Positions 9,245-18,721 of a stretch of 64,000 bases of DNA are shown here, one piece after another (position 1 is the first letter of the stretch; every line of letters begins with the position of its first letter). The stretch is from CBDAUN01 sp965214875. GTDB lineage: Bacteria > Pseudomonadota > Gammaproteobacteria > Arenicellales > JAJDZL01. The DNA lies in NCBI GenBank assembly GCA_965214875.1, contig OZ243980.1:2046001-2110000 (forward strand), in the 5' to 3' direction. The position numbers and the translations under genes were made by a program. Below the pieces are notes generated by a model that saw nothing but the letters and a program-made list of their open reading frames with translations, had not been told where the DNA came from and searched no databases.

Positions 9245-11182
9245 ATGTCTGACAACAAGATCTACAATATTCCGAACGAACTTGAAAAAAGTGCCCACAT
9301 CAACAATGCAAAATACCTGCAGATGTACGAGCGTTCCCTAGCCCAACCCGACGAATTCTGGGCAGAGCAAGCTGATAAATTCCTGCACTGGTTTGAAAAG
9401 TGGAATACCGTCAGCGACTGCGATTTTCGTAAAGGGAGAATTCGTTGGTTTGAAGGCGGCAAACTGAATGCGGCCTACAACTGCCTTGACCGCCACCTGG
9501 ACAGTCGCGGCGATCAGGTCGCGCTGATTTGGGAGAGCGATGATGCTGCCGAGGTAAGAAAATTCACCTACCGCGAACTTCATGCCGAAGTATGCAAGTT
9601 CTCCAACGTACTGAAAGATCGTGGAGTCAAAAAAGGTGACCGGGTCTGTCTTTACATGCCGATGGTGCCAGAGGCAGCCATTGCGGCGCTTTCCTGCGCA
9701 CGGGTCGGCGCCATCCACTCAATCGTATTCGGCGGCTTCTCTTCAGAAGCTCTTAAAGATCGCATACTGGATTCAGATTGCCAGGTCGTTATAACGGCTG
9801 ACGAAGGACCCAGAGGCGGCAAAAGCGTCCCGCTTAAGGCAAATGCGGATGCTGCCATGGCTGGGTGCCCCAACGTTCACACCTGCGTCGTCGTCCAGCG
9901 GACCGGTGCCGATATCGCGATGCAAAAAGCACGGGACATCTGGTATGGCGAGAGCGTTTCAAGCGCTTCGGATGACTGCCCGGCCGAACCCATGGATGCT
10001 GAAGATCCGCTATACATACTTTACACTTCCGGCTCTACCGGAAAGCCGAAAGGCGTTGTTCACACGACGGCGGGCTATTTGCTGTATGTGACGATGACGT
10101 TCAAATACTCTTTCGACTATCAAGATGGCGATGTCTACTGGTGCGCCGCCGATGTCGGCTGGGTTACAGGACATTCATACATCGTCTACGGCCCGTTCTC
10201 AAACGGCGCTATCAACGTGATGTTCGAAGGAGTCCCCACCTATCCGGATGCGAGCCGCTTCTGGGAGGTGTGCGATCGACATGGTGTGAACATCTTCTAC
10301 ACTGCCCCAACCGCAATCCGTGCACTGATTGGAGCTGGCGACAAATTCGTCGAAAAGACAAATCGGGCAAGCTTGAGAGTGCTCGGCACGGTTGGAGAGC
10401 CGATCAACCCTGAGGCGTGGGAATGGTACCACTTGAAGGTTGGCGACAGACGATGCCCGATCATAGACACTTGGTGGCAAACCGAAACAGGCGGGCACAT
10501 GATCACACCTTTGCCAGGCGCGACGAAGTTAAAGCCTGGGTCTGCGAGCCGGCCATTTTTCGGAGTTGTGCCAAGCCTCGTCGATAGCGAAGGAAACGAC
10601 CTTGAAGGAGCAACAGACGGCGCGCTATGCATTGATCGTTCATGGCCTGGACAGATGCGTACGGTATGGGGTGATCATCAGCGGTTCATCGATACGTACT
10701 TCAAGACGTTTCCTGGCCGATACATGACCGGAGATGGCGCTCGCAGGGATGAGGACGGCTACTATTGGATAACCGGCCGAGTCGATGATGTGATGAATGT
10801 TTCGGGGCATCGTCTGGGCACAGCCGAAATCGAAAGCGCTCTTGTGCTGCATCCGAAGGTTGCAGAAGCGGCTGTTGTAGGCTTTCCGCATGAGATCAAA
10901 GGCGAGGCGATCTACGCATACGTCACCACTGTAAGCGGCACAGTCGAAAACGAAGAACTGCGCACAGAACTATTCAATATCGTCCGAACCGAAATCAGCC
11001 CGATCGCAAAGCCTGATGTGATTCAGTTCGCGCCTGGGCTTCCGAAAACGCGTTCAGGGAAAATTATGCGTCGAATTCTGCGTAAGGTTGCAAGCAATGA
11101 TATTGATGATCTTGGCGATACGTCCACGCTCGCCGAGCCGGCGGTTGTCGATGACATAATTGAGAATCGGGCGAATCGATAG
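9245..11182 (+). CDS. acs: Acetyl-CoA synthetase (AMP-forming)
   Basis: A 645-residue acyl-adenylate-forming enzyme that makes acetyl-CoA from acetate, ATP and CoA. It has the P-loop motif YTSGSTGKPKGVVHTT, the DTWWQTETGGHMITPLPG acetate-pocket segment, MTGDGARRDEDGYYWITGR, and the C-terminal catalytic lysine in PKTRSGKIMRRILRK. That lysine is the residue acetylated by Pat-type enzymes in relatives. The length matches the family (about 650). It is transcribed alone from a 326-bp divergent gap. Confidence 0.96.
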   Translation: MSDNKIYNIPNELEKSAHINNAKYLQMYERSLAQPDEFWAEQADKFLHWFEKWNTVSDCDFRKGRIRWFEGGKLNAAYNCLDRHLDSRGDQVALIWESDDAAEVRKFTYRELHAEVCKFSNVLKDRGVKKGDRVCLYMPMVPEAAIAALSCARVGAIHSIVFGGFSSEALKDRILDSDCQVVITADEGPRGGKSVPLKANADAAMAGCPNVHTCVVVQRTGADIAMQKARDIWYGESVSSASDDCPAEPMDAEDPLYILYTSGSTGKPKGVVHTTAGYLLYVTMTFKYSFDYQDGDVYWCAADVGWVTGHSYIVYGPFSNGAINVMFEGVPTYPDASRFWEVCDRHGVNIFYTAPTAIRALIGAGDKFVEKTNRASLRVLGTVGEPINPEAWEWYHLKVGDRRCPIIDTWWQTETGGHMITPLPGATKLKPGSASRPFFGVVPSLVDSEGNDLEGATDGALCIDRSWPGQMRTVWGDHQRFIDTYFKTFPGRYMTGDGARRDEDGYYWITGRVDDVMNVSGHRLGTAEIESALVLHPKVAEAAVVGFPHEIKGEAIYAYVTTVSGTVENEELRTELFNIVRTEISPIAKPDVIQFAPGLPKTRSGKIMRRILRKVASNDIDDLGDTSTLAEPAVVDDIIENRANR

Positions 11183-11358
11183 CTGTCTATCTGGTCAGGG
11201 CACGAGTGCCAAGCAAATTGTGCGAGCATTTATCAAATATTCAGCGTGTCCATAGTCAGCATCAAAGCGTGATTGCCCAAAAACGGTTCCCTTCAGCAGG
11301 AACTATCTTCTGCTAAATTTTGTCATAACGATAAAACATAGCTCATTCAGCGACTTCT

Positions 11359-11688
11359 ATGGACTTTCAGCATTTTTTCGACTCTCACGGCAACTGGATT
11401 GCATTTCGCAGAGGAAAGTTTGTTTTTGATCCTAATGGGGAGTGGATCGGCTGGCTTCCATGGAACAACGATGAGATCGTCAACCCCAGTGGCGAATATC
11501 TTGGCACCATTGTCCATCGATCAAGGCCAAGGTTGTATCAATTTGAAAATCGGCCGTATCTCGGCTATCCCGGCTATCCCGGCTATCCCGGCTATCCCGG
11601 CTATCCCGGCTATCCCGGGTTCGCGGGTTACGATATGCCACCTCTTGGGGCGGAAGATGTGAAAATTGTTGAAGAGCAAAGGTTATGA
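11359..11688 (+). CDS. 4-fold beta-flower-like protein with GYP repeat tail
   Basis: A 109-residue protein. The first 60 residues repeat short beta units of the form DxxGxWIxF (FDSHGNWIAF, FDPNGEWIGWL, VNPSGEYLGTI), the pattern of small beta-flower/beta-propeller domains. The tail is six copies of GYP encoded by a perfect 9-bp repeat, then FAGYDMPPLGAEDV. No signal peptide is seen, so it is probably cytoplasmic. Its stop overlaps the start of the HEPN gene as ATGA, which suggests coupled translation and a joint function. The molecular role of this family is not established. Confidence 0.6.
   Translation: MDFQHFFDSHGNWIAFRRGKFVFDPNGEWIGWLPWNNDEIVNPSGEYLGTIVHRSRPRLYQFENRPYLGYPGYPGYPGYPGYPGYPGFAGYDMPPLGAEDVKIVEEQRL
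11563..11616 (+). repeat. Six perfect copies of a 9-bp repeat (GGCTATCCC)
   Basis: Six tandem GGCTATCCC units encode (GYP)6 in frame. Since the unit is a multiple of three, changes in copy number alter the length of the tail and not the reading frame. Confidence 0.95.
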
Positions 11689-12350
11689 AGCAACTTGGCC
11701 AGCCCCCGCGCTCGCCTCGTTCATGCATTTTGAATAACTCCCATACCATTCTTCAAGTAGCCTTTGATACCGCTTCATCTTTTCTAGCTCTATTCGAAGA
11801 GACTGAGAAGAACACCAAAATCAAGGATAAAGAACAAGATTTGCTTCGCGCCATGCTCATCTTCGCGTGCGCAGGTCTCGATTCAATGCTAAAACAGCTC
11901 GTTCGCGATGCGTTGGGGCAAGTGATCGATAGAAAAGAAGGAGCGGATATACAATTAAAAAGATACATAGAGAGGCGCTTTTCTCGGCAAGGGACACTTG
12001 ATTTAAAATTCCTTTCTGAAGTTCTTACCCGCACAAGCCCTCGGGATGCTCTGATTGAAGAACTGGTGAATGAGCTATCCTCAAAAAGCCTTCAGTCCAA
12101 AGATCAAATTCTGCGCACTGCATCTTATTTTGACATTGAATCCAGCAAGATCGCATCAATTTCAAAGGATCTTGATGCGGTTTTTCAGTGCCGGAATCAA
12201 ATCGCGCATGAACTGGATGTAGATTTGGAGCAAGAAAACAGATACCGTCGTCCTAGACAGAAGGAAACAATGATCGAATATACGAAAGGTGTATTGGAAC
12301 TCGCGAATAAAATCTTGCTTGAAGTTGACAACGCATTACTTCAAAATTAG
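11685..12350 (+). CDS. HEPN-domain protein (putative RNase), partner of the beta-flower gene
   Basis: A 221-residue, mostly helical protein. R170-H175 in CRNQIAHELD forms the Rx4H motif that marks HEPN ribonucleases, followed by a basic, helical tail. An earlier helix (LLRAMLIFACAGLDSMLKQLVRD, near residues 53-75) fits the first helix of the bundle. HEPN proteins act as RNases in toxin-antitoxin and defence systems, or as inactive scaffolds. The ATG overlaps the stop of the upstream beta-flower gene. It has low GC compared with acs, suggesting transfer. The RNase activity is inferred from the motif only. Confidence 0.6.
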   Translation: MKQLGQPPRSPRSCILNNSHTILQVAFDTASSFLALFEETEKNTKIKDKEQDLLRAMLIFACAGLDSMLKQLVRDALGQVIDRKEGADIQLKRYIERRFSRQGTLDLKFLSEVLTRTSPRDALIEELVNELSSKSLQSKDQILRTASYFDIESSKIASISKDLDAVFQCRNQIAHELDVDLEQENRYRRPRQKETMIEYTKGVLELANKILLEVDNALLQN

Positions 12351-12502
12351 GAATTTTTTGATTTGATCAATGAGTCAATCATTCCGACACACATGACAGC
12401 AACTCTACTACTAAAGCAAGGCTATATTTCAGTTAGGAATCCAATCATAGCAAACCATCCATTATTTCGAGCATTCTATATTCTGATTATCTTGTAAGAA
12501 TT

Positions 12503-12538
12503 AAACATTCAAATAAAATATTCGAATGTTTGTATAAT
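12503..12538 (+). promoter_or_regulatory. Candidate operator and -10 box of the TetR-Rieske gene
   Basis: AAACATTC (12503-12510) and GAATGTTT (12524-12531) are perfect inverted arms spaced by 13 bp. They are followed directly by TATAAT (12533-12538), a good -10 element, 33 bp before the ATG at 12571. An operator touching the -10 box fits autorepression by the TetR/BetI-like domain encoded just downstream. Confidence 0.5.
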
Positions 12539-12570
12539 ATCTTCTCGAGATAAAAATATTGGAATCTACC

Positions 12571-14370
12571 ATGCCGAACGCTGCTCACGCAAAAGAAAAG
12601 AACCGCCGGCCAGAATTGATCGATGCGGCTATCAACTCGATTGCCGAATACGGGCTATCCGACGTTACGGTTGCTAAGGTTGCCAAACAGGCCGGCATGT
12701 CGCCCGGCATCGTCAACTTCTACTTCCGAACCAAGCAGCGCCTGTTGCTGGATACCCTTGAACACCTTGAGCGTGAATTCAACACGGTGCTCGAAAGCCA
12801 TCTCGTCAAGTGCGCCACGCCAGCAGAAAAACTCACAGCCATCATCTGCGCCAACTTCGATGCGCAAGTCTTCAACAAGCAAAAGATTGCTGTGTGGTAC
12901 GCCTTTTGGGGTGAAAGCCAAGCGCGTGAAGACTACCGGGCAATATGCGGCCGCAGCGACGAAGCAATCGGACAAACGATACGCGACCTATATGCCGAAT
13001 TATTGCCTGCAGAAAGCCCCGACATCGAATCTTCGGCTAGAGGTCTGGAAGGCGTCATCGAGGGCATCTGGCAAAGAGCATTGTATGAAAATAGCGGCTT
13101 GAGTGCCGACGATGCAATCGCAACATGCAAGCAATATCTGAATATGACCTTGCGAAATGCTAACGAATTGATACCAATGCCGCCCGCACATCGCGCCGAT
13201 ACCGCGGACTTGCTGGCACCGTGGACCTACCAAAACGGCGAATTGCTGGAACTGGAGATCAAGCACCTGTTCCGACCCAGCTGGATGTTGGCAGGCCATA
13301 TCAGCGACTTGCCTGAATCAGGTTCGTACCTGACCGTTGATGCGATAGGTGAACGTGCGCTGGTCATTCGCGATGAACAAGGAACATTGCGCGCCTTCCA
13401 TAACGTTTGCCGCCACCGCGGCGCGCGCATTGTGGAAGGCGCGGGTCGATGCTCCAAGCAGGGACTAATGTGCCAATTCCACGGCTGGCGCTACGCGCTG
13501 GACGGCCGCCTCCAGTTCATACCCGGAAAATCGCAAGGATTTTCCAAAGTCGATGAAGCAGCCAAAGGGCTTGTGCCGCTGGATCTGGAAGTCTGGCATG
13601 GATTCATTTTCATTCGTTTCGAATCGCAAGGCCAATCACTCGCCGAGCAGATGCAGCCCGTTGAAGCGCTGCTTGCCAACCAGCGCCTCGATGAATTGAT
13701 TCCTTATGTCGAATCAAGGAACAGCACGCATCATAGTCGCGACACGCACCCATGCAACTGGAAGCTGTTCGTTGATGTTGATAACGAAGGCTACCACGTT
13801 CCAATCGGACACCCATCGCTTCAGCAGCTATACGGCAACGGCTATTCGGATACCGAAATAGAGGGCATTCCAGTCTCCTATGGCCCTTTCAATGAAATGG
13901 ATGCAAAACTCTGGAGCGTTCGCAACTACCTTAAACTGCTCCCCAAATTTGAGCATCTATCCGAGCAGGAGCAAAATAGATGGCTTTATGTAGGCCTGTT
14001 CCCGAATACCGTTTTCGGGCTGTACCCTGATTCGATGGAAACCTATCAGGTGTTCCCGACATCGGTGAACGAATGCCAAGTTGTCAGCAGAACCTATGCC
14101 CTGCCCGACCATCGGCGCGAAGTGCAAGCTGTGCGCTATCTCAATCGACGAATCAATAGCGAAACTGAATTCGAAGATCGATCATTCATGAAATGGCTGC
14201 AACAAGGCATGTCATCATCCGTTTATCCCGAATGGACATTGTCGGAAACAGCGGAAACCGGCGTTGCGGCGTATCATAAGAAAGTTCAGGCGGCATTGCC
14301 GGTTTCATTGCTGGCTCATGCCCCGCCTTCCGGCACCGTCGCGCAAGTGAATGAATCGCTCAGCGGCTGA
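12571..14370 (+). CDS. Fusion: BetI-like TetR regulator plus Rieske non-haem iron oxygenase
   Basis: A single uninterrupted frame of 599 residues holds two complete proteins. Residues 1-195 are TetR-family: a helix-turn-helix (VTVAKVAKQAGMSPGIVNFY, residues 32-51) and a BetI-like ligand domain. Residues from about 205 on are a Rieske oxygenase alpha subunit of the glycine-betaine/choline/carnitine monooxygenase type: C280-x-H282 and C301-xx-H304 bind the 2Fe-2S cluster, and DNEGYHVPIGH (H409, H414) binds the mononuclear iron. I chose the ATG at 12571 over a TTG at 12559. No stop or internal start with a strong ribosome site separates the parts. The gene ends 11 bp inside the convergent permease gene of a polyamine-type transporter. 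A quaternary amine or polyamine-like substrate is likely but not proven. Confidence 0.85.
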   Translation: MPNAAHAKEKNRRPELIDAAINSIAEYGLSDVTVAKVAKQAGMSPGIVNFYFRTKQRLLLDTLEHLEREFNTVLESHLVKCATPAEKLTAIICANFDAQVFNKQKIAVWYAFWGESQAREDYRAICGRSDEAIGQTIRDLYAELLPAESPDIESSARGLEGVIEGIWQRALYENSGLSADDAIATCKQYLNMTLRNANELIPMPPAHRADTADLLAPWTYQNGELLELEIKHLFRPSWMLAGHISDLPESGSYLTVDAIGERALVIRDEQGTLRAFHNVCRHRGARIVEGAGRCSKQGLMCQFHGWRYALDGRLQFIPGKSQGFSKVDEAAKGLVPLDLEVWHGFIFIRFESQGQSLAEQMQPVEALLANQRLDELIPYVESRNSTHHSRDTHPCNWKLFVDVDNEGYHVPIGHPSLQQLYGNGYSDTEIEGIPVSYGPFNEMDAKLWSVRNYLKLLPKFEHLSEQEQNRWLYVGLFPNTVFGLYPDSMETYQVFPTSVNECQVVSRTYALPDHRREVQAVRYLNRRINSETEFEDRSFMKWLQQGMSSSVYPEWTLSETAETGVAAYHKKVQAALPVSLLAHAPPSGTVAQVNESLSG

Positions 14371-15232
14371 CCGCTTCATCTCCCGCCATCTTGATTTTGT
14401 CGGTGGCTGCGAGCTGCATATCACGCTGACGCTGACGGTCCTGGCGCATCATGATCCAGCCAGCGATACACACGCCGGCTGCGACAAACACGATAATGAT
14501 CGTCGCCAGCGCATTGACATCGGGCCTTAGTCCCAACTTGACTTTCGAATAAATCAGCATCGGCAATGTCGTTGCACCGGGACCTGACACAAAACTGGCG
14601 ATTACAAGGTCGTCTAGCGAAAGCGTAAAGGCGAGCAGCCAGCCTGCGACCAGGCCTGGAGCCAAGAGCGGCAAAGTGATATCGAGCAGCACCCTGAACG
14701 GCTTTGCACCCAAGTCCTGGGCCGCTTCTTCAAGCGATTTGTCCAAACCCGACAAACGGGCTTGCACAATCACAGCCACATAAGCCATTGAAAATGTGAT
14801 GTGCGCAATCGTGATAGTGGTAAAACCACGTTGACCCGGCCAGCCGATCAATTCGGCAAGCGTGATAAACAATAGCAGCAAAGAAAGGCCGGTTATAACC
14901 TCCGGCATAACCAGCGGCGCGGAAATCATTCCGGCAAACAGCGTCCGCCCGCGAAAGCGTCCGAATCGCACAAGCGCGATACCTGCCATGGCCCCAAGCA
15001 ACGTAGCGAATGAAGCATTTACAACGGCAATCTGAAAACTCAGCCGCACCGAATCCCAAACCTCTTCGCTATTGAACAGCACGCCATACCAGCGCGTCGA
15101 CCAGCCTCCCCACACCGCGACAAGTCTAGATGCGTTGAACGAGTAGATAATCAGTAGAACGAGCGGAATGTAAAGAAACGCGAACCCGAAGCAAAGCGTA
15201 GTCAGCATGAAAATTGAGCGCTTGGTTTTCAT
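14360..15232 (-). CDS. potI: Putrescine/spermidine ABC transporter permease (PotC/PotI type)
   Basis: A 290-residue inner-membrane protein with about six hydrophobic segments and the permease EAA motif (LEEAAQDLGAKPFRVLLDITLPLLAPG), which contacts the ATPase. It is the last gene of a four-gene operon; its start lies 4 bp after the stop of the other permease. The 3' end overlaps the convergent oxygenase fusion by 11 bp. The substrate assignment rests on the binding protein encoded at the operon's head. Confidence 0.9.
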   Translation of the reverse strand: MKTKRSIFMLTTLCFGFAFLYIPLVLLIIYSFNASRLVAVWGGWSTRWYGVLFNSEEVWDSVRLSFQIAVVNASFATLLGAMAGIALVRFGRFRGRTLFAGMISAPLVMPEVITGLSLLLLFITLAELIGWPGQRGFTTITIAHITFSMAYVAVIVQARLSGLDKSLEEAAQDLGAKPFRVLLDITLPLLAPGLVAGWLLAFTLSLDDLVIASFVSGPGATTLPMLIYSKVKLGLRPDVNALATIIIVFVAAGVCIAGWIMMRQDRQRQRDMQLAATDKIKMAGDEAVSR

Positions 15233-15236
15233 GCCT

Positions 15237-16184
15237 CTATCCGGTCGATTCCTTTGCTTGAAAGTGCTGATAGATCATCATCGGCACTACCAGCAAAAGT
15301 AGCAACACGATCGCTACCGCAGATGCCACCGGCCAATCCTGATTCGCGTTGAACTCGTTGTATAGCAACCTGCCGATCATCGGCACATTGCCTCCTCCGA
15401 GAAGATCGGGAATCACAAACTCGCCAGTCGCCGGAATGAACACGAGCAACGAACCGGCGATGATTCCTGGCAAAGTTGCCGGCAATGTGATCGTAAAGAA
15501 CACCACGATTGGGCGCGCGCCGAGATCTGCCGCGGCCTCATGCAAGGTGATATCAAGCTTTTCGATGCTGGCGTATAGCGGCAGAATCATGAATGGCACA
15601 TAGGTATAGACTATGCCGACATACACCGCGAACTGGTTGTACAGCATTCGAATGGGGGAATCAATGATTCCAGCCCACATCAGAACGCCATTCAACAGCC
15701 CCTGATCAGCAAGTATTCCCATCCACGCGTAGACTCTGAGCAAAAACGAAGTCCAAAATGGCAAAATCACCAGCAATAGCAGGATGTTTCTTGTCGTCGT
15801 TGGCGAACGCGCGATCCCATAGGCAATCGGGTAGCCGATCAATAGACACAACACCGTCGAAGTGGACGATATCGCAACAGAGTTCAGGTAAGTTTTGAAG
15901 TACAGATCGTCTTCAAACAGGTACAAGTAGTTGTCAAATACCACACGGATGACCATCGAGCCATCTTCTGCCCAATTGATCAAGGATGAAACAGGCGGAC
16001 TGGCTACGACCAGTTCGGCAAAGCTGATTTTGAGAACGATGAAAAATGGAACGAGAAAAAAGACGAACAGCCAGGCATACGGAATACCGACAACCACCGA
16101 CTCCCACGCAGATTGAACACGCTCTAAAAAGGCGCGAACACCTCGAATGCCGTACCCACCAGTTGACGATTTTAGGGCATCCAT
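15237..16184 (-). CDS. potH: Putrescine/spermidine ABC transporter permease (PotB/PotH type)
   Basis: A 315-residue permease with six predicted transmembrane segments and the EAA loop (LHEAAADLGARPIVVFFTITLPATLPG). It pairs with the following permease to form the channel. The N-terminal cytoplasmic stretch before the first membrane helix (about 30 residues) is as long as in PotH. It sits 18 bp downstream of the ATPase gene. Confidence 0.9.
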   Translation of the reverse strand: MDALKSSTGGYGIRGVRAFLERVQSAWESVVVGIPYAWLFVFFLVPFFIVLKISFAELVVASPPVSSLINWAEDGSMVIRVVFDNYLYLFEDDLYFKTYLNSVAISSTSTVLCLLIGYPIAYGIARSPTTTRNILLLLVILPFWTSFLLRVYAWMGILADQGLLNGVLMWAGIIDSPIRMLYNQFAVYVGIVYTYVPFMILPLYASIEKLDITLHEAAADLGARPIVVFFTITLPATLPGIIAGSLLVFIPATGEFVIPDLLGGGNVPMIGRLLYNEFNANQDWPVASAVAIVLLLLLVVPMMIYQHFQAKESTG

Positions 16185-16202
16185 ATGTTCACATTGATTG
16201 TC

Positions 16203-17354
16203 TCAGCGAGTGATCAGCACCGCACTTGACGCTTCCCAAGTCAAAAACACCCGCTGCTCCCAATCGGCAAGATGACCGCCTGAGCGCGATCGATGCCTGT
16301 TTGAAAGGGTCACTTCGACAATGCTCTCGTCGGCAAGCCGTACGCGATATTTTGACAAATTGCCCAGATAGCCGATTTCATCCACAACTCCTTGGATATA
16401 GTTGTATTCGGGCTGGTCCTGCGGCGGCTCTACCGAAAGTGAAATCTTCTCCGGACGCAGCGCGACCCACGCCTTGGCACCCGCTTTAACCGAAAAGCCA
16501 TGATCAATATAGAATCTGCACCTTGCCGTCTTGTCATCCACGACAACATGATCAGAACCATCCTGTTCGACGCGACCTTCGAATAGGTTGACCGAGCCAA
16601 TGAAATTCGCTACAAATCGCGACTCTGGAAATTCGTAGATATCTGTCGGAGTGCCAATCTGCATGAAGCGTCCCTGATCCATCACTGCGATTCGAGTGGA
16701 CAGCGTCATCGCCTCTTCCTGGTCATGCGTCACAACAACGAAGGTCACGCCCAGTTGCTCTTGAATGTTCATCAACTCGTATTGGGTCTGCTCTCGAAGA
16801 CGCTTATCCAACGCGCCCAAGGGCTCATCCAACAGCAGCACTTTGGGCTTTTTGACCAACGCTCGCGCAAGCGCTACGCGCTGGCGCTGTCCGCCGGAGA
16901 GCTGATGCGGCTTTCGGCCGCTGAACTCGATCAGTTCCACCATGTTTAGAATCTCATCGACGCGGCGGACAATTTCCGACTTTTCGACGCCGTCGCGCTT
17001 CAGTCCGTAGGCAACGTTCTGCTGCACGGTCATATGGGGGAACAAAGCATAGGACTGGAACATCATGTTGACCGGAAGATCATAGGGTGCAACGCCCTGA
17101 ATGTTCATCCCGTCAATTTCGATAGAGCCCGATGTAGGAACTTCAAAGCCGGCCAGCATTCGCAACAGCGTCGTCTTGCCGCAACCGGAACCGCCCAGCA
17201 GCGAAAACAATTCACCTTTATAAATGTCGAGATCGACATTCGCAACCGCAGTAAAGTCTCCGAAGGTTTTAGTGATGCCTCGAATCTTTATAAACGGCTC
17301 ATTGTTCGGGTCAAGCCATGGAGTGTCGGCTTGCTGGACCGCTGTGTTGCCCAT
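16203..17354 (-). CDS. potG: Putrescine/spermidine ABC transporter ATPase (PotA/PotG type)
   Basis: A 383-residue ATPase. It has Walker A GGSGCGKTT, signature LSGGQRQRVALARAL, Walker B LLLDEPLGALD and the switch histidine in VVTHDQEEAM, then a C-terminal TOBE-type regulatory domain. I place the start at the ATG at 17354 because a strong GGAGG site precedes it; a longer frame to 17411 lacks one. It powers import of the substrate caught by the binding protein encoded 80 bp upstream. Confidence 0.92.
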   Translation of the reverse strand: MGNTAVQQADTPWLDPNNEPFIKIRGITKTFGDFTAVANVDLDIYKGELFSLLGGSGCGKTTLLRMLAGFEVPTSGSIEIDGMNIQGVAPYDLPVNMMFQSYALFPHMTVQQNVAYGLKRDGVEKSEIVRRVDEILNMVELIEFSGRKPHQLSGGQRQRVALARALVKKPKVLLLDEPLGALDKRLREQTQYELMNIQEQLGVTFVVVTHDQEEAMTLSTRIAVMDQGRFMQIGTPTDIYEFPESRFVANFIGSVNLFEGRVEQDGSDHVVVDDKTARCRFYIDHGFSVKAGAKAWVALRPEKISLSVEPPQDQPEYNYIQGVVDEIGYLGNLSKYRVRLADESIVEVTLSNRHRSRSGGHLADWEQRVFLTWEASSAVLITR

Positions 17355-17434
17355 TGCGCCCTCCTGCAGACGGCATGCCTGCGAAGCGGATGCTAGTTCG
17401 CGCACAGGCATGCGGCATTAGATCAGATGTTCAG

Positions 17435-18544
17435 CTAGTTGCCTGCCTTAACATTGGTCCAGACACGCGTCCTTGTCCTCTGGACTTTTGGCGGCAGAAC
17501 TTCCAAGGTGTACATCATGGAAACCTGCTCTTCGCTCGGATACGCTGCGTTGCTTGAGGTGACTGCGGGGTCGATCAGCTCAATCGAATCTTTGTTCGCA
17601 TTCGCATACCAGGTATAGTTTGAATCAGCGGCTGCGACTTCGGGACGCATCATGTAATTGAGGAACAAATGCGCGTTCTCAATATTCTGCGCATCAGCCG
17701 GAATGACCCAGCCATCTACCCACAGGTTGGCCTTGCCATCGCCAGGCGGAAGGAAGAAATCCAGCTGCACGTCGGCCCCCGCCTCGTCAGCAGCTGCTTG
17801 CGCAAACAATCCATCCGGTCCCCAGGTCACTGCGACGCAGAACTCTTTCTCAGGCATTCTTTGATAGGCATAGTTGTCGAACGTCTTGATATAGGGTCTA
17901 ACTGACAACAGCAGCTCTTCAGCTTTTTTGTAGTCGCCTCGATCTTGCGTCGAAGGGTTCAGCCCCAAATGGGCCAATGCCATGGGAATCACATCCGTGG
18001 GCGAATCAAGAAACGCAACTCCGCAGTCGGCGAGTTTTTCCATATGCGCAGGTTCGAAGATCAGATCCATGGAACCGATCGGAGCATCAGGATGCACGCT
18101 GCGCACCAGCTCCTCGTTATAGGTCACGCCATGGGTGCCCCACATGAAAGGGACGATGTAGTCGTTGCCTGGGTCCCATACTTCCCCAAGCTGGGACATG
18201 ACATCATCGCGCATATGCTTGAAGTTGGGCAGCCGGTCCACGTTAAGCGGTTGCAAAACTCCAGCTGGTATCAATCGCGCAATTGCGCTGCCCGAATGGG
18301 AAACAACATCATAGCCGGTATTGCCTGCCAGCAGCTTGGCATCGACTGTTTCGACTGAATCGTAATTGTCATAGGTCACATCGATGCCGAATTCCTCTTC
18401 AAAATTCGCAATGGTGTCTTCACCGATGTATTCTCCCCAGTTATAGACATTAAGCACGCCATCAGCGACAGCGAATGCCGAAAACGTCCCGAATAACAAT
18501 CCGGCAACAACGGAAACAACTACATTTGATGATTTACGATGCAT
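17435..18544 (-). CDS. potF: Periplasmic putrescine-binding protein (PotF-like)
   Basis: A 369-residue periplasmic protein. Residues 1-25 are a signal peptide with a likely AVA cleavage site; the mature part begins near GVLNVYNWGEYIGEDTIANF, the standard opening of PotD/PotF proteins. The C-terminal pattern VQRTRTRVWTNVKAGN matches PotF. It starts the operon potFGHI. The divergent start of a thioredoxin-fold gene lies 177 bp away, and both promoters must be in that gap. Given the neighbouring choline/betaine-type oxygenase, the substrate could be another amine. Confidence 0.9.
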   Translation of the reverse strand: MHRKSSNVVVSVVAGLLFGTFSAFAVADGVLNVYNWGEYIGEDTIANFEEEFGIDVTYDNYDSVETVDAKLLAGNTGYDVVSHSGSAIARLIPAGVLQPLNVDRLPNFKHMRDDVMSQLGEVWDPGNDYIVPFMWGTHGVTYNEELVRSVHPDAPIGSMDLIFEPAHMEKLADCGVAFLDSPTDVIPMALAHLGLNPSTQDRGDYKKAEELLLSVRPYIKTFDNYAYQRMPEKEFCVAVTWGPDGLFAQAAADEAGADVQLDFFLPPGDGKANLWVDGWVIPADAQNIENAHLFLNYMMRPEVAAADSNYTWYANANKDSIELIDPAVTSSNAAYPSEEQVSMMYTLEVLPPKVQRTRTRVWTNVKAGN

Positions 18545-18721
18545 GGGTTCTTATCCTCCAATCAAAGGTGGCTAGAAACAGTCCTTTGGCGTTTTATTTT
18601 GCGAATAGTGAATCACAATGTGCGTCAATGCAGCAATTTCAGAGTATAAGGCATATAGCATCATTTTGTCGGCCCGCTGTCCGACATCGCAGAAACCATC
18701 ATGTAACCGGAGCAAATTGCT

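Noticed and set aside
11563..11616. CRISPR-like short repeats
   Set aside because: Units are 9 bp with no spacers and are part of a coding frame.
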